From JACVRW01 sp038323835 (lineage in GTDB: Bacteria; Actinomycetota; Thermoleophilia; Solirubrobacterales; Thermoleophilaceae): DNA of 64,000 nucleotides. Location of the stretch: NCBI GenBank assembly GCA_038323835.1, contig JBBQHI010000017.1, forward strand, positions 7,453 to 71,452. Direction: 5' to 3'. Shown one piece after another: positions 33,758 through 42,306 of this stretch (position 1 is its first letter; every line of letters starts with the position of its first letter). A model generated the notes under the pieces. It saw only the letters and a list, made by a program, of their open reading frames with translations. It was not told where the DNA came from and did no database searches. The position numbers and the translations under genes were made by a program.

Positions 33758-36027
33758 GCCAGTGTCTGCTCGACCTGCTTCACCTCGTAGACCTCGATCA
33801 CATCGCCCTCCTTAACGTCGGGGTAGTTCTCGAGAACGATGCCGCATTCCGCCCCCTGGGCGACCTCGCGGACATCCTCCTTGAAGCGGCGCAGCGAGCC
33901 GATGCGGCCGTCGTACACCACGGTCCCGTCGCGGACCAGGCGGCACTGGGCGCCGCGGCGGACCACGCCGGCGGTGACGTAAGACCCGGCGATGGTGCCC
34001 ACGCGGGAGGCCTTGAAGGTGGCCCGGACCTCGACGGTGCCCACGGCCTCCTCGACCTCCTCGGGCTCCAGCAGGCCCTCCATGGCATCGCGCAGGTCCT
34101 GAACGATGTTGTAGATCACCGAGTAGGTGCGGATCTCCACGCCCTCGCGGTCGGCCACCTGGGCGGCGTTCCCCACCGGGCGCACGTTGAAGCCGATCAC
34201 CACCGCCTGTGAGGCGGCGGCCAGCATCACGTCGGACTCGCTGATGCCTCCCACGCCGTCGCGGATCACGTCCACCTGGACCTGCTCCTGCGGTAGGCGC
34301 GCCACCTCGTCCGCCAGCGCCTCCAGCGAACCGGCCACGTCGGCCTTCACCACGAGGTTCAGCTCCTTCTCGCCGCGCTCGGCGCGAGCGAGGACGTCCT
34401 CGAGCGAGACCCTGCGCCCGGCCTGGCGAGCCAGCGCCTCCTGCTTGACCCGGATCGAGCGCTCCTGGGCCAGACGGCGCGCCTCGCGCTCGTTCTCGAC
34501 CACGTGGAAGTACTCGCCCGCGTCGGGCACGCCGTCGAACCCGAGGATGACCACCGGCTGGCCCGGCGTAGCCTCGTCGACCTTCTGGCCGCGGAAGTCG
34601 TGCATGGCGCGCACGCGGCCCCAGTGCTGGCCGGCCACGATCGCGTTGCTCACCTTGAGCCGCCCGCGGTTGATCAAGAGAGTGACCACGGGACCGCGCC
34701 CGGGGTCGAGGCGCGACTCGATCACGAAGCCGGACGCGACCGCATCCGGGTTGGCGCGCAGCTCCTGGATCTCGGCCAGGGTGACGAGCGTCTCGAGCAG
34801 GCTGTCGATGTTCTCGTGCGTCTTCGCGGACACGTCCACGAACTCGGTGTCGCCGCCCCAGTCGGCCGGGGTGACCCCGCGCTGGGCCAGCTCGCCGCGA
34901 ACGCGGTTCGGGTCCGCGCCCTCCTTGTCGATCTTGTTGACCGCCACCAGCAGCGGCACCTCCGCCGCCTGCGCGTGGTCGATCGCCTCCACCGTCTGGG
35001 GCATCACACCGTCGTCGGCCGCGACCACGATCACGGCGATGTCCGTGACCTTGGCGCCGCGGGCGCGCATCGCGGTGAAGGCCTCGTGGCCCGGGGTGTC
35101 CAGGAAGGTGATCGTGTGGTCGGCGTGGTGTACCTGGTAGGCGCCGATGTGCTGGGTGATGCCACCCGCCTCCCCGGCCGCCACCTCGGTCTCGCGGATG
35201 GCGTCGAGCAGGGAGGTCTTGCCGTGGTCGACGTGGCCCATCACGGTGATCACCGGCGGGCGGTAGAGCAGCTCCTCTTCTGTGTCGTCGAAGGCGGGCT
35301 CCTCCTCCACCTCGTCGGCGGCGTGCGTGATCTCGATGCGCTTCTCGAACGCCTCCGCCAGCACCTCGATCGCGTCGTCGGAGAGCGTCTGGGTGAGCGT
35401 CGCCATCTCGTTCAGCTCCATCAGCTTCTTGATCACCTCGGGCGACGAGAGCTGGAGCGACTCCGCCACCTCCTTCACCGTCGAGCCGGAACGCACGGGC
35501 ACCGTGGGCACCTCCTTGGGCGCGTCACGCGCGGCGGCCAGTGCCTCCAGGTCGGGCTCCACCCACTGCGGGCGCCGGCGCCGGCCGCGTCCGCGGCGGG
35601 CGGGCTGCTGGGGGGGCGGGGGCTGCCGGTCGCGCCGGGCCGCCTGCGAGTCGATCACCACGCGGCGCCTGCGGCCTCCGCCGCCGCCACTGCCGGCCTC
35701 GCCGCCACGCGCTCCGCGGGTGGGACGGCGACTGCCCGCCGCCGCGGCCTGCTCGCCCGCGGGGGCGGCGCCGTTCCCGTCGCCCGCCGGCGGCGTACTG
35801 CTCGCGGGACGTGGCGTGGTGCCGGGCCGGCGCGGAGCCTCGGGCTTCGGTGCGGCGGGCTCGGCGGGGGGTGCCGAACCGCCGGAGAACGCACGGGCGA
35901 TGTCGGCCTCGTCAACGCTGGAGGCAGCCGCCTTCACGTTGAGGCCGGCCTTCTGGAGCACGGCGATCACCTCCTTCGAGGGGATCCCCTTCTCCTTCGC
36001 TATCTCGTGGACACGCTTCTTTGCCAT
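33754..36027 (-). CDS. infB: Translation initiation factor IF-2
   Basis: GTPase that brings initiator tRNA to the 30S subunit. The N-terminus (MAKKRVHEIAKEKGIPSKEV) is followed by a long Pro/Ala/Arg-rich low-complexity region (about 65-185). The G domain has VMGHVDHGKTSLLD, the DTPGHEAF switch and NKIDKEG. Domains 2-4 follow, ending in an EVYEVKQVEQTLA tail. At 757 residues it is normal for actinobacteria. The first 28 nt overlap the end of ylxR in another frame. Confidence 0.96.
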   Translation of the reverse strand: MAKKRVHEIAKEKGIPSKEVIAVLQKAGLNVKAAASSVDEADIARAFSGGSAPPAEPAAPKPEAPRRPGTTPRPASSTPPAGDGNGAAPAGEQAAAAGSRRPTRGARGGEAGSGGGGGRRRRVVIDSQAARRDRQPPPPQQPARRGRGRRRRPQWVEPDLEALAAARDAPKEVPTVPVRSGSTVKEVAESLQLSSPEVIKKLMELNEMATLTQTLSDDAIEVLAEAFEKRIEITHAADEVEEEPAFDDTEEELLYRPPVITVMGHVDHGKTSLLDAIRETEVAAGEAGGITQHIGAYQVHHADHTITFLDTPGHEAFTAMRARGAKVTDIAVIVVAADDGVMPQTVEAIDHAQAAEVPLLVAVNKIDKEGADPNRVRGELAQRGVTPADWGGDTEFVDVSAKTHENIDSLLETLVTLAEIQELRANPDAVASGFVIESRLDPGRGPVVTLLINRGRLKVSNAIVAGQHWGRVRAMHDFRGQKVDEATPGQPVVILGFDGVPDAGEYFHVVENEREARRLAQERSIRVKQEALARQAGRRVSLEDVLARAERGEKELNLVVKADVAGSLEALADEVARLPQEQVQVDVIRDGVGGISESDVMLAAASQAVVIGFNVRPVGNAAQVADREGVEIRTYSVIYNIVQDLRDAMEGLLEPEEVEEAVGTVEVRATFKASRVGTIAGSYVTAGVVRRGAQCRLVRDGTVVYDGRIGSLRRFKEDVREVAQGAECGIVLENYPDVKEGDVIEVYEVKQVEQTLA

Positions 36028-36269
36028 CGGCGAACTAAGTCTATGGTCTCCTGTTGGACATTCACGGGCGCCCGGAAGGACCGGGCCAGTGGGGCCGCGG
36101 CGGCCACCTGATCGGCGCACTGCTCTCGCGGACAAACGTACGCGCCGCGCCCGACCGCACGACCCTCCTCATCGGCTCGCACGCGGCCACCGGGCTCACG
36201 CACGAGTCTAAGCATCTGTTGCTGCGGCAGTGAACGCCGGCAGCCGACGCAGATGCGGTGCGGCGCTAC
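36000..36269 (-). CDS. ylxR: YlxR-like RNA-binding protein (DUF448), apparently GTA start
   Basis: The family signature is clear: HRICVGCRRSLPQQQMLRLV, then GRAVGRGAYVCPREQCADQ. YlxR binds RNA and RNase P components in some bacteria. The normal family start is about four codons before the RxCxxCR motif, which here is GTA. No ATG, GTG or TTG exists in this frame for more than 100 bp upstream, and the first downstream ATG would remove the CxxC motif. The GTA overlaps the nusA TAG stop as GTAG. This start is inferred; a sequence error or frameshift is possible. Confidence 0.75.
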   Translation of the reverse strand, partial: VAPHRICVGCRRSLPQQQMLRLVREPGGRVRADEEGRAVGRGAYVCPREQCADQVAAAAPLARSFRAPVNVQQETIDLVRRWQRSVSTR

Positions 36270-37735
36270 GGCCGCTCCGCTCCCTCGGCCTCGCCGGTCC
36301 CCTCGGCCTCGGCCACGGGCGCCGCCTCGGCGTCGCCGTCCAGCTCGGCCGCGGCGCCGTTGTCCTGCACGGGCTCCGGCTCGGTGGCGACCTCCTCGGC
36401 CACCGCCTCCTCCACCACCACCGGCTCGTCCACGACGGGCACCTCGGCGGCGGCCGGCACCTCCTCGTCGGCGGGCGCCACCAGGTGGTCGCCCTCCTGG
36501 TCGGTGAGCGCCTGGTGGGCGGGGAGACCGCAGTAACGCGAGCCGGGGAGCGAGGCGTTCGGGCAGCGCTTGCCGTTGGCGAGGATCGCCGCACAGCGCC
36601 CCGCCACCTCCTCGTCGTCGTACCCCATCTCCGCCTCTTCCTCGGCGAACTCCGTCTCCGAGCGAATGTCCACGCGCCAGCCGGTGAGGCGGGCCGCGAG
36701 GCGGGCGTTGAGTCCGTCCTTGCCGATCGCCAGCGAGAGCTGGTCGTCCGGGACGATCACCACCGCCTGCTTGCCCTCGTCGTCCACCAGCACCTCTCGC
36801 ACGCGTGCCGGCGAGAGCGCCTTGGCCACGAACCGGGCCGGCTCCTCGTTGAAGGGGATGATGTCGATCTTCTCGCCGCGCAGCTCGGACACGACCATGC
36901 GCACCCGCGAGCCGCGCGGTCCGACGCACGCGCCCACCGGGTCCACCCCGGAGGCATGCGATATCACGGCGATCTTCGAGCGGTAGCCGGGCTCGCGGGC
37001 CACGTTCTGGATCTCCACCAGGCCGTCGGCGATCTCCGGGACCTCGAGCTCGAACAGCGCGCGGATCAGCTCCGGCGAGCGCCGCGAGACGATGATGCTC
37101 GGACCCTTCGACTGGTTCGAGACGTCGGTGATGATGGCCTTGACGCGCTGTCCGTGGTCGTAGCGCTCGCCGTGGACCTGCTCGCCGCGGGGCAGCAGTG
37201 CCTCCACCCGCTCGCGAAGCTGGACGAGCGTGTAGCGCGAGTCGGACTGCTGGACGATGCCGGTGATCAGCTCGCCCACCCGGTCCTGGTACTCGTCGTA
37301 CATCATGTCCCGCTCGGCCTCGCGGATCCGCTGGAGGATCACCTGCTTGGCCGTCTGCGCGGCGATGCGCCCGAAGTCGTCCGGCGTCACGTCGCGCTCG
37401 TCGATCTGGTCCTTGTACTGAGCCAGGCGCTCCTGGTCGATCTCCGGCGGCTCGGGCTCCTTCAGCTCGCCCGTCTCGGGATCCACCTCGGCCTCCCCCA
37501 GCTCCTCCTCCACCTCGTCGAGGAGCTGCTCCTCGAGCTCGGGCGGGAGGATCAGCTCGAAGACCCGGAAGTCACCGGTGTCCCGGTCCACCTCGACGCG
37601 CGCGTACTTGGCCGACTCGGGAGTCTTCTTGTAGGCGGAGAGGAGAGCGTCCTCGAGGGCCTCCATCAGCTTGTCCGCCGAGATGCCCTTCTCGCGCTCG
37701 AGGACTCCCACCGCCTCGACGATCTCCTTCGTCAT
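36266..37735 (-). CDS. nusA: Transcription elongation factor NusA with C-terminal zinc-like motif
   Basis: Binds RNA polymerase and nascent RNA in pausing, termination and antitermination. The N-terminal polymerase-binding domain is interrupted by an acidic insertion (about residues 60-115). S1 (about 150-215) and two KH domains (VGPRGSRVRMVVSELRGEKID; IGKDGLNARLAARLTGW, each cited in part) follow. After these come C381, C391, C402 and H407 with GRCAAILANGKRCPN, then GSRYCGLPAHQ, and a long acidic Glu/Val/Ala tail. The start overlaps rimP (ATGA). Length 489. Confidence 0.94.
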   Translation of the reverse strand: MTKEIVEAVGVLEREKGISADKLMEALEDALLSAYKKTPESAKYARVEVDRDTGDFRVFELILPPELEEQLLDEVEEELGEAEVDPETGELKEPEPPEIDQERLAQYKDQIDERDVTPDDFGRIAAQTAKQVILQRIREAERDMMYDEYQDRVGELITGIVQQSDSRYTLVQLRERVEALLPRGEQVHGERYDHGQRVKAIITDVSNQSKGPSIIVSRRSPELIRALFELEVPEIADGLVEIQNVAREPGYRSKIAVISHASGVDPVGACVGPRGSRVRMVVSELRGEKIDIIPFNEEPARFVAKALSPARVREVLVDDEGKQAVVIVPDDQLSLAIGKDGLNARLAARLTGWRVDIRSETEFAEEEAEMGYDDEEVAGRCAAILANGKRCPNASLPGSRYCGLPAHQALTDQEGDHLVAPADEEVPAAAEVPVVDEPVVVEEAVAEEVATEPEPVQDNGAAAELDGDAEAAPVAEAEGTGEAEGAERP

Positions 37736-38157
37736 CGTCCCTCCAGCAGGTTGCTCTTGTTGATGTCCGAGTACGGGATCGACACGACGCCCTCGTCGGC
37801 CGCCACCGTGACCTCGGCGTCGGAGGCGCCCACGAGCTCCCCGGTCAGCTTGTCGTGCCCGTCGCGCGAGCTGCGCAGGCGCAGCTGCGCCCGGCGACCG
37901 AGGAAGCGCCGGTAGTGGTCCGGCTTGGTGAGGGGGCGCCGCGGCCCGGGCGAGGACACCTCGAGGCCGTAGTCCACGAGCAGGTCGCTCAGATGCTTCG
38001 TGACCCGCTCGCACAGCGCGAGATCCACTCCGTCGGGGTGGTCGATCACGAGCCGCAGGCGGTCGGGGCCGGCCGGCTCGATCGCGAGCAGCTCGACCTT
38101 CGGCTCGGGGGCCGCGAGGCGCTGCTCGATCTTGTCGTGAAGTTCTTCGGTGTTCAT
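37732..38157 (-). CDS. rimP: Ribosome maturation factor RimP
   Basis: Needed for 30S maturation, binding the S12 region. The 141-residue protein has an N-terminal domain with VELLAIEPAGPDRLRLVIDHP, GLEVSSPGPRRPLTKPDHYR and a C-terminal Sm-like fold (VTVAADEGVVSIPYSDINKSNL). It is first of the rimP-nusA-ylxR-infB-ylxP-rbfA-nrnA-truB-ribF operon. A perfect hairpin lies in its leader. Confidence 0.93.
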   Translation of the reverse strand: MNTEELHDKIEQRLAAPEPKVELLAIEPAGPDRLRLVIDHPDGVDLALCERVTKHLSDLLVDYGLEVSSPGPRRPLTKPDHYRRFLGRRAQLRLRSSRDGHDKLTGELVGASDAEVTVAADEGVVSIPYSDINKSNLLEGR

Positions 38158-38187
38158 TTGGCGTCTGTGTCCGGTCGAAGAAAGAGG

Positions 38188-38209
38188 TGGGCTGCGAAGC
38201 CCACCTCCA
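38188..38209 (-). promoter_or_regulatory. Hairpin in the rimP operon leader
   Basis: AGGTGGGCT / AGCCCACCT, a perfect 9-bp stem with a 4-nt loop (TTCGC side reading UUCG-like on the minus strand), 30 nt before the rimP ATG. One arm contains AGGTGG, which could be a sequestered ribosome-binding site. No T-tract follows, so it is not a standard terminator. Confidence 0.45.
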
Positions 38210-38258
38210 GGCGCGACCCGGGCGGGCCGCGTACGACTGAAAGTCCTAGCGACGAGTG

Positions 38259-38264
38259 AGTATA
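38259..38264 (-). promoter_or_regulatory. Possible -10 element of the rimP operon
   Basis: TATACT on the minus strand, about 100 nt before rimP, in otherwise GC-rich sequence. The -35 position has no strong TTGACA match, so support is modest. Confidence 0.3.
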
Positions 38265-38266
38265 GA

Positions 38267-38289
38267 CCGGCCTCGGGAGACCCGGCCGG
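38267..38289 (-). terminator. Hairpin after the aldehyde dehydrogenase gene
   Basis: CCGGCC ... GGCCGG with an inner GGG/CCC pairing around AGA. It lies 28 bp beyond the aldehyde dehydrogenase stop codon, before the rimP promoter region. No T-run is present; it may still end transcripts or act as a processing barrier. Confidence 0.4.
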
Positions 38290-38316
38290 GCACTCTCACG
38301 ACGCCAGGAGACTGCT

Positions 38317-39753
38317 TCAGAGCTGCAACGACTTGGCTACCAGGAACTCCTCCAGGCCGTAGCGCCCGGCCTCCCTCCCGTGCCCCGACTGCTTGTAGCC
38401 GCCGAAGGGGGCCAGCGGGTTGAAGGCGCCGCCGTTGATCTCCACCTGTCCGGTGCGGATCCGGGCGGCCACGCGCTTGGCGCGGTCCTCGTCACCCGAC
38501 CAGACGCCGCCCGCCAATCCGTACACCGTGTCGTTGGCGATGCGGACGGCCTCCTCCTCGTCGTCGTAGGGCATGATCGACAGCACCGGGCCGAAGATTT
38601 CCTCCTGGGCGATCGTCATCTCGGTCTTCACGTCGGAGAACACGGTCGGGCTCACGAAGTAGCCGCTCTCGTGGCCCTCCACCGGATCGGCGCCGCCGGT
38701 CACGAGCCGGGCGCCCTCTTCCTCGCCCTTCTTGATGTAGCCGCGCACCCGCTCGAGCTGGGTGTCGGACACGAGCGGCCCGAGCCGGGCGTTGTCGTCG
38801 AAGGGGTCGCCGGGGGTGAACTGCTCCGCCGTGGCGGCAGCGATCTGCTCCACCTCGGCGAGCCTGTCCCGAGGGACGAGCATGCGCGTGAGGGCGCTGC
38901 AGGTCTGCCCGGAGTTGAGGAACGCCTTGGCCACCCCATCCACCACGGCGCGCTGGAAGTCGGCGTCGTCGAGGATCACGTTCGGGGACTTGCCGCCGAG
39001 CTCGAGCGCCACCGGCTTCACGTTGGCGGCCGCCAGCTCGGACACCCGGCGTCCGGCGCGGGTGGAGCCGGTGAACGACACGGCGTCGGTGCCCGGGTCC
39101 GACACCAGGGCCTCGCCCACCACCGGGCCCGTGCCCGTCACGAGGTTGAAGACGCCCGCGGGCAGGCCCACGGCCTCCATGATCTCGGCGAGGACGAAGG
39201 CGTTGAGCGGCGCCACCTCGCTCGGCTTCAGCGCCACGGTGCAGCCGGCGGCCAGTGCCGGGGCCACCTTCAGCGCGATCTGGTGCAGCGGGTAGTTCCA
39301 GGGGGTGATCGCGGCCACCACGCCCACGGGCTCGCGAACGATCAGCGAGTTGCCGACGGTCTCCTCCCACTGAACCTCCTCCACGAGCTGGGCCATGGAG
39401 GCGAAGGTGCCGGTGGGCAGGCCGGCCTGGATCATCCGCGAGAGCTTCACCGGCATGCCCAGCTCCGTGGCGATCAGGGCGGCGAGCTCGTCGCCGCGCT
39501 CCGCCAGCTTTGCCGACACGGCGGCGAGCAGCTCAGCGCGCTCGTGGGGCGTTGTCCGGGACCAGGAATCGAAGGCGTCGCGCGCGGCCCTGACCGCCCG
39601 GGCGGCGTCCTCGGGGGTGCCCTCGGGCACCCGTCCCACGACCTCCTCGGTCGAGGGGTTGATCACGTCGATCGTGCCGTCACCGGCGGGCTCGACCCAC
39701 TCGCCGCCGATGAAGAGCCGGTCACGTACCAGTGCTTCCGTTGCCGTAGCCAT
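38317..39753 (-). CDS. NAD(P)-dependent aldehyde dehydrogenase
   Basis: ALDH-superfamily enzyme of 478 residues oxidising an aldehyde to an acid. Motifs are ITPWNYPLHQIALKVAPALA, the glutamate in ALELGGKSPNVI, catalytic Cys in NSGQTCSALTR and EEIFGPVLSIM. A strong GAGGAGG precedes the ATG by 6 nt, inside the end of the GMC oxidoreductase gene. The pairing suggests it oxidises the aldehyde made by that enzyme. Substrate range is unknown. Confidence 0.92.
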   Translation of the reverse strand: MATATEALVRDRLFIGGEWVEPAGDGTIDVINPSTEEVVGRVPEGTPEDAARAVRAARDAFDSWSRTTPHERAELLAAVSAKLAERGDELAALIATELGMPVKLSRMIQAGLPTGTFASMAQLVEEVQWEETVGNSLIVREPVGVVAAITPWNYPLHQIALKVAPALAAGCTVALKPSEVAPLNAFVLAEIMEAVGLPAGVFNLVTGTGPVVGEALVSDPGTDAVSFTGSTRAGRRVSELAAANVKPVALELGGKSPNVILDDADFQRAVVDGVAKAFLNSGQTCSALTRMLVPRDRLAEVEQIAAATAEQFTPGDPFDDNARLGPLVSDTQLERVRGYIKKGEEEGARLVTGGADPVEGHESGYFVSPTVFSDVKTEMTIAQEEIFGPVLSIMPYDDEEEAVRIANDTVYGLAGGVWSGDEDRAKRVAARIRTGQVEINGGAFNPLAPFGGYKQSGHGREAGRYGLEEFLVAKSLQL

Positions 39754-39764
39754 TCGAGTCCTCC

Positions 39765-41747
39765 TCAGGAGTGCGTGGCCGCGGCGGTGGCCGGGCTCGA
39801 CGCCTTTATTGCCTCGCCCGTACGCCGGGCGAGGGCCATGATCGTGATCATCGGGTTGGTTCCCGAGCTGGTGGGGAAGGCACTCGCGTCGCCGATCCAC
39901 ACCCCGGGTGTGTCGTGAAGCTGCCCGTCCGGGCCGGCCACGCTCGTGGCCGGATCCGTGCCCATGCGGCACGTGCCCATCTGGTGGGCGGAGAAGAGCC
40001 GGTAGCCGCCGGCGCGGAGTGGGATGCGCTGGCAGCGCTCGATGAAGCGCTCGAGGTCGTCGCCCGGGCGCCACCGGGGCATCCCCGTGGCGAGCGGCAT
40101 GATCTCCCGCGCGCCGCCGGCGTGGTGAAGGCGGATCTGGGCCTCGATCGCGCGCTTGGAGTTGCGCACGTCCAGCTCGTCGGCGATCGAGTACCAGGGC
40201 ACGGCCTGGCCGTCGGCGTCCACCGTGACCTGGCCCGCGCCGCGGTCACGGACGAGGCCGATGAAGACCGCGCCGTAGCGGAAGCGGTGCATCAGTTCCT
40301 TGTGCTCCTCGCCGCTGGTGAAGGGCATGGCCGAGGCGCCGATGCCGAGCGCGTACTGCGTGGCCTCGATCAGGAAGCCGTGGTCGTCCTCCACGGCGGC
40401 GAACTCGTCCACCAGGCCGGCCTGAGGCGCACCCCACCAGGCGCGCTGATCCTCGCCGTAGCTCCCGAACACGGCGGTGCACGGGTGGAGGTGGAGGTTC
40501 TTCCCGGCGGCGGGGCCACCGATCCCGGAGCGCAGCAGCAGCGCCGGCGACTCGAGCGAGCCCGCGGCCACCACCACGCGCGGCGCGCGCACGCTCACGT
40601 GCGACCGCCGGCCGGTGGCGGGATCGACGTAGGTGGCCTCCACGCCGGCGGCACGGCCACCCTGGCTCACGATCCGGTCGGCGAAGCAGTTCACCACGAA
40701 CTCCGTGCCGCGCGCCGCGGCGTCGGCGAGGTAGGTCTTGGTGGTGGTCTGCTTGGCCCCCGAGCGGTCTCCGAACCCGATGTAGCCGGCGCTGGCCGGG
40801 TCGTAGCGGCTCTCGTCGATGTTGCGCAGGATGGTGCGGAAGGACCAGCCGAGCGCCTCGGCGCCCTCCTTCATCCGCTCCTGCGTGCCGTTCAGGTCCG
40901 AGCAGCGGTCGTTCACCGACAGCCGCTCGAACACGGCGTCGAGGTGGGCGTCGAACTCTGGGCCGTCCACCCCGGTCAGGCCGTGGTCGCGGGCCCACTG
41001 CTCGCGAACCCGGGGACGGGTGCGCAGGCAGTTCGTCCAGTTGATGGTGGTGCCGCCGCCGAGCGTGGCCCCGGCCTGGAGCGTCATGTTCAGATCGGCG
41101 GTGGGCTGAGGGCCGCCGCGCCAGTACATGTTCTGGTAGGCCCAGAGCTCGTAGCCGTTGAACTGCGACTCGTCGTAGTAGCCGGACGCCTCCAGCACCA
41201 CGACCTCGAGCCCGGCCTCGGCCAGGGAGGCGGCGATCACCCCTCCCCCGGCTCCCGAGCCGATCACCACGGCGTCGGCCTCGAGCGCGAGCTCGGGACC
41301 CTCGGGCACCAGCGGAGTGATGGTCCGCGGCGACTCGGGCGCGGGCACCACGCCGGCCCCCGGGTACGCGAACACGGTCCAGAAGGGGTTGCCTCCGGTC
41401 ACCGGATCGGGCGCGCCGTAGCTGAGGAAGAGCGTGAGGGCGGTGAGCGCCTGGATGCCGGCGGCGGCGGCCGGGGTGAGGGCGGCCACGTTGCGCAGGA
41501 TCTGCTCCCGGGACGCGCGCGAGGAGGACAGGAAGCCGGAATCCCCCAGCCCGTCGAGCAGCTCGTCGATGCCCAGCTGCTCCTCCGGCGGGCGGAGCTC
41601 CAGCAGCGCCTCCAGCGCAGCGGCCGCGCCCACGTCCCCGGCGCTGCGGGCCCAGAAGCCCTCGGGATCGTCGGGGCGCTCGAGCGCCGGGACCACCGTG
41701 TCGCAGACCGCTTCAAGCACGGCCCGTCTCTCCACGCTCAGGCTCAT
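39765..41747 (-). CDS. GMC-family oxidoreductase (long-chain alcohol oxidase-like)
   Basis: Flavoprotein of 660 residues. An N-terminal helical region (about 1-110) resembles a gluconate 2-dehydrogenase subunit 3-like domain, followed by the FAD-binding AVVIGSGAGGGVIAASLAE (about 160). Next are the GATLGGGTTINWTNCLRTR GMC signature and C-terminal SAHQMGTCRMG and SSGTNPMITIMALA with the usual His/Asn pair. This domain order is typical of fatty-alcohol oxidases. With the adjacent aldehyde dehydrogenase it would take an alcohol to its acid. No signal peptide is seen. Confidence 0.88.
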   Translation of the reverse strand: MSLSVERRAVLEAVCDTVVPALERPDDPEGFWARSAGDVGAAAALEALLELRPPEEQLGIDELLDGLGDSGFLSSSRASREQILRNVAALTPAAAAGIQALTALTLFLSYGAPDPVTGGNPFWTVFAYPGAGVVPAPESPRTITPLVPEGPELALEADAVVIGSGAGGGVIAASLAEAGLEVVVLEASGYYDESQFNGYELWAYQNMYWRGGPQPTADLNMTLQAGATLGGGTTINWTNCLRTRPRVREQWARDHGLTGVDGPEFDAHLDAVFERLSVNDRCSDLNGTQERMKEGAEALGWSFRTILRNIDESRYDPASAGYIGFGDRSGAKQTTTKTYLADAAARGTEFVVNCFADRIVSQGGRAAGVEATYVDPATGRRSHVSVRAPRVVVAAGSLESPALLLRSGIGGPAAGKNLHLHPCTAVFGSYGEDQRAWWGAPQAGLVDEFAAVEDDHGFLIEATQYALGIGASAMPFTSGEEHKELMHRFRYGAVFIGLVRDRGAGQVTVDADGQAVPWYSIADELDVRNSKRAIEAQIRLHHAGGAREIMPLATGMPRWRPGDDLERFIERCQRIPLRAGGYRLFSAHQMGTCRMGTDPATSVAGPDGQLHDTPGVWIGDASAFPTSSGTNPMITIMALARRTGEAIKASSPATAAATHS

Positions 41748-41814
41748 CTCCTCCGGCCCTCCGTAGTCGCCCGATTCGGCACCGCGGCCTAGTCTCTCAC
41801 GCCACAGGGCTCAG

Positions 41815-41862
41815 GGGAGGAGCGCAGTCCGATCGGTGATCGGGCGAGCACCGGACCATGCC
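41815..41862 (+). repeat. Palindromic dispersed repeat, single unit next to dtd
   Basis: GGGAGGAGCGCAGTCCGATC, loop GGT, GATCGGGCGAGCACCGGACC. One stem pair is disturbed (T opposite G). It ends 2 bp from the dtd stop codon. Its outer ends (GGGAGGAG ... GGACCATGCC) match the outer ends of the compound copies at 6022 and 22278. Confidence 0.85.
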
Positions 41863-41864
41863 TC

Positions 41865-42287
41865 TCACGCCTCCACGAGCAGCGTCACCGGGCCGTCGTT
41901 CAGGAGGGCCACGGCCATGCGCGCACCGAACACTCCGCCCGCCGCACCCAGCGCGGCGCGGACCTGCTCGTACAGCGGCTCGGCCTCCTCCGGGGGCGCG
42001 GCCTCGGTGAAGCTCGGCCGGTTGCCTCTGCGCGCGTCGCCGTAGAGGGTGAACTGGCTCACGCAGAGCACCTCGCCACCCACGTCGGCCACGGAGCGGT
42101 TCATCAGCCCGGCGTCGTCCTCGAAGATCCGCAGGGCCATGAGCCTGCGGGCCAGGCGCTCGGCCTAACCGGGACCGTCGCCCCGGCGGACACCGAGCAG
42201 AACGAGCAGGCCCGGGCCGATCCGGGACACCTCCTGCCCGCCCACGGTCACGGACGCCTCGCTCACCCTTTGCACCAGAGCGCGCAT
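41865..42287 (-). pseudogene. dtd: D-aminoacyl-tRNA deacylase with an in-frame amber codon
   Basis: Encodes a DTD-type deacylase that removes D-amino acids from tRNA. The full frame starts MRALVQRVSEASVTVGGQEV and IGPGLLVLLGVRRGDGPG. Then a TAG occurs at codon 41 (42167-42165) where family members usually carry Glu or similar, before AERLARRLMALRIFEDDAG. Downstream, SQFTLYGDARRGNRPSFTEA and NDGPVTLLVE are intact. Only one base (GAG to TAG) separates it from a full gene, so this is a recent nonsense mutation, a sequence error or readthrough. Restart at the internal ATG would give 91 residues lacking the first strand. Confidence 0.85.
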
Positions 42288-42306
42288 CGGCACGTACTCT
42301 GACGCG

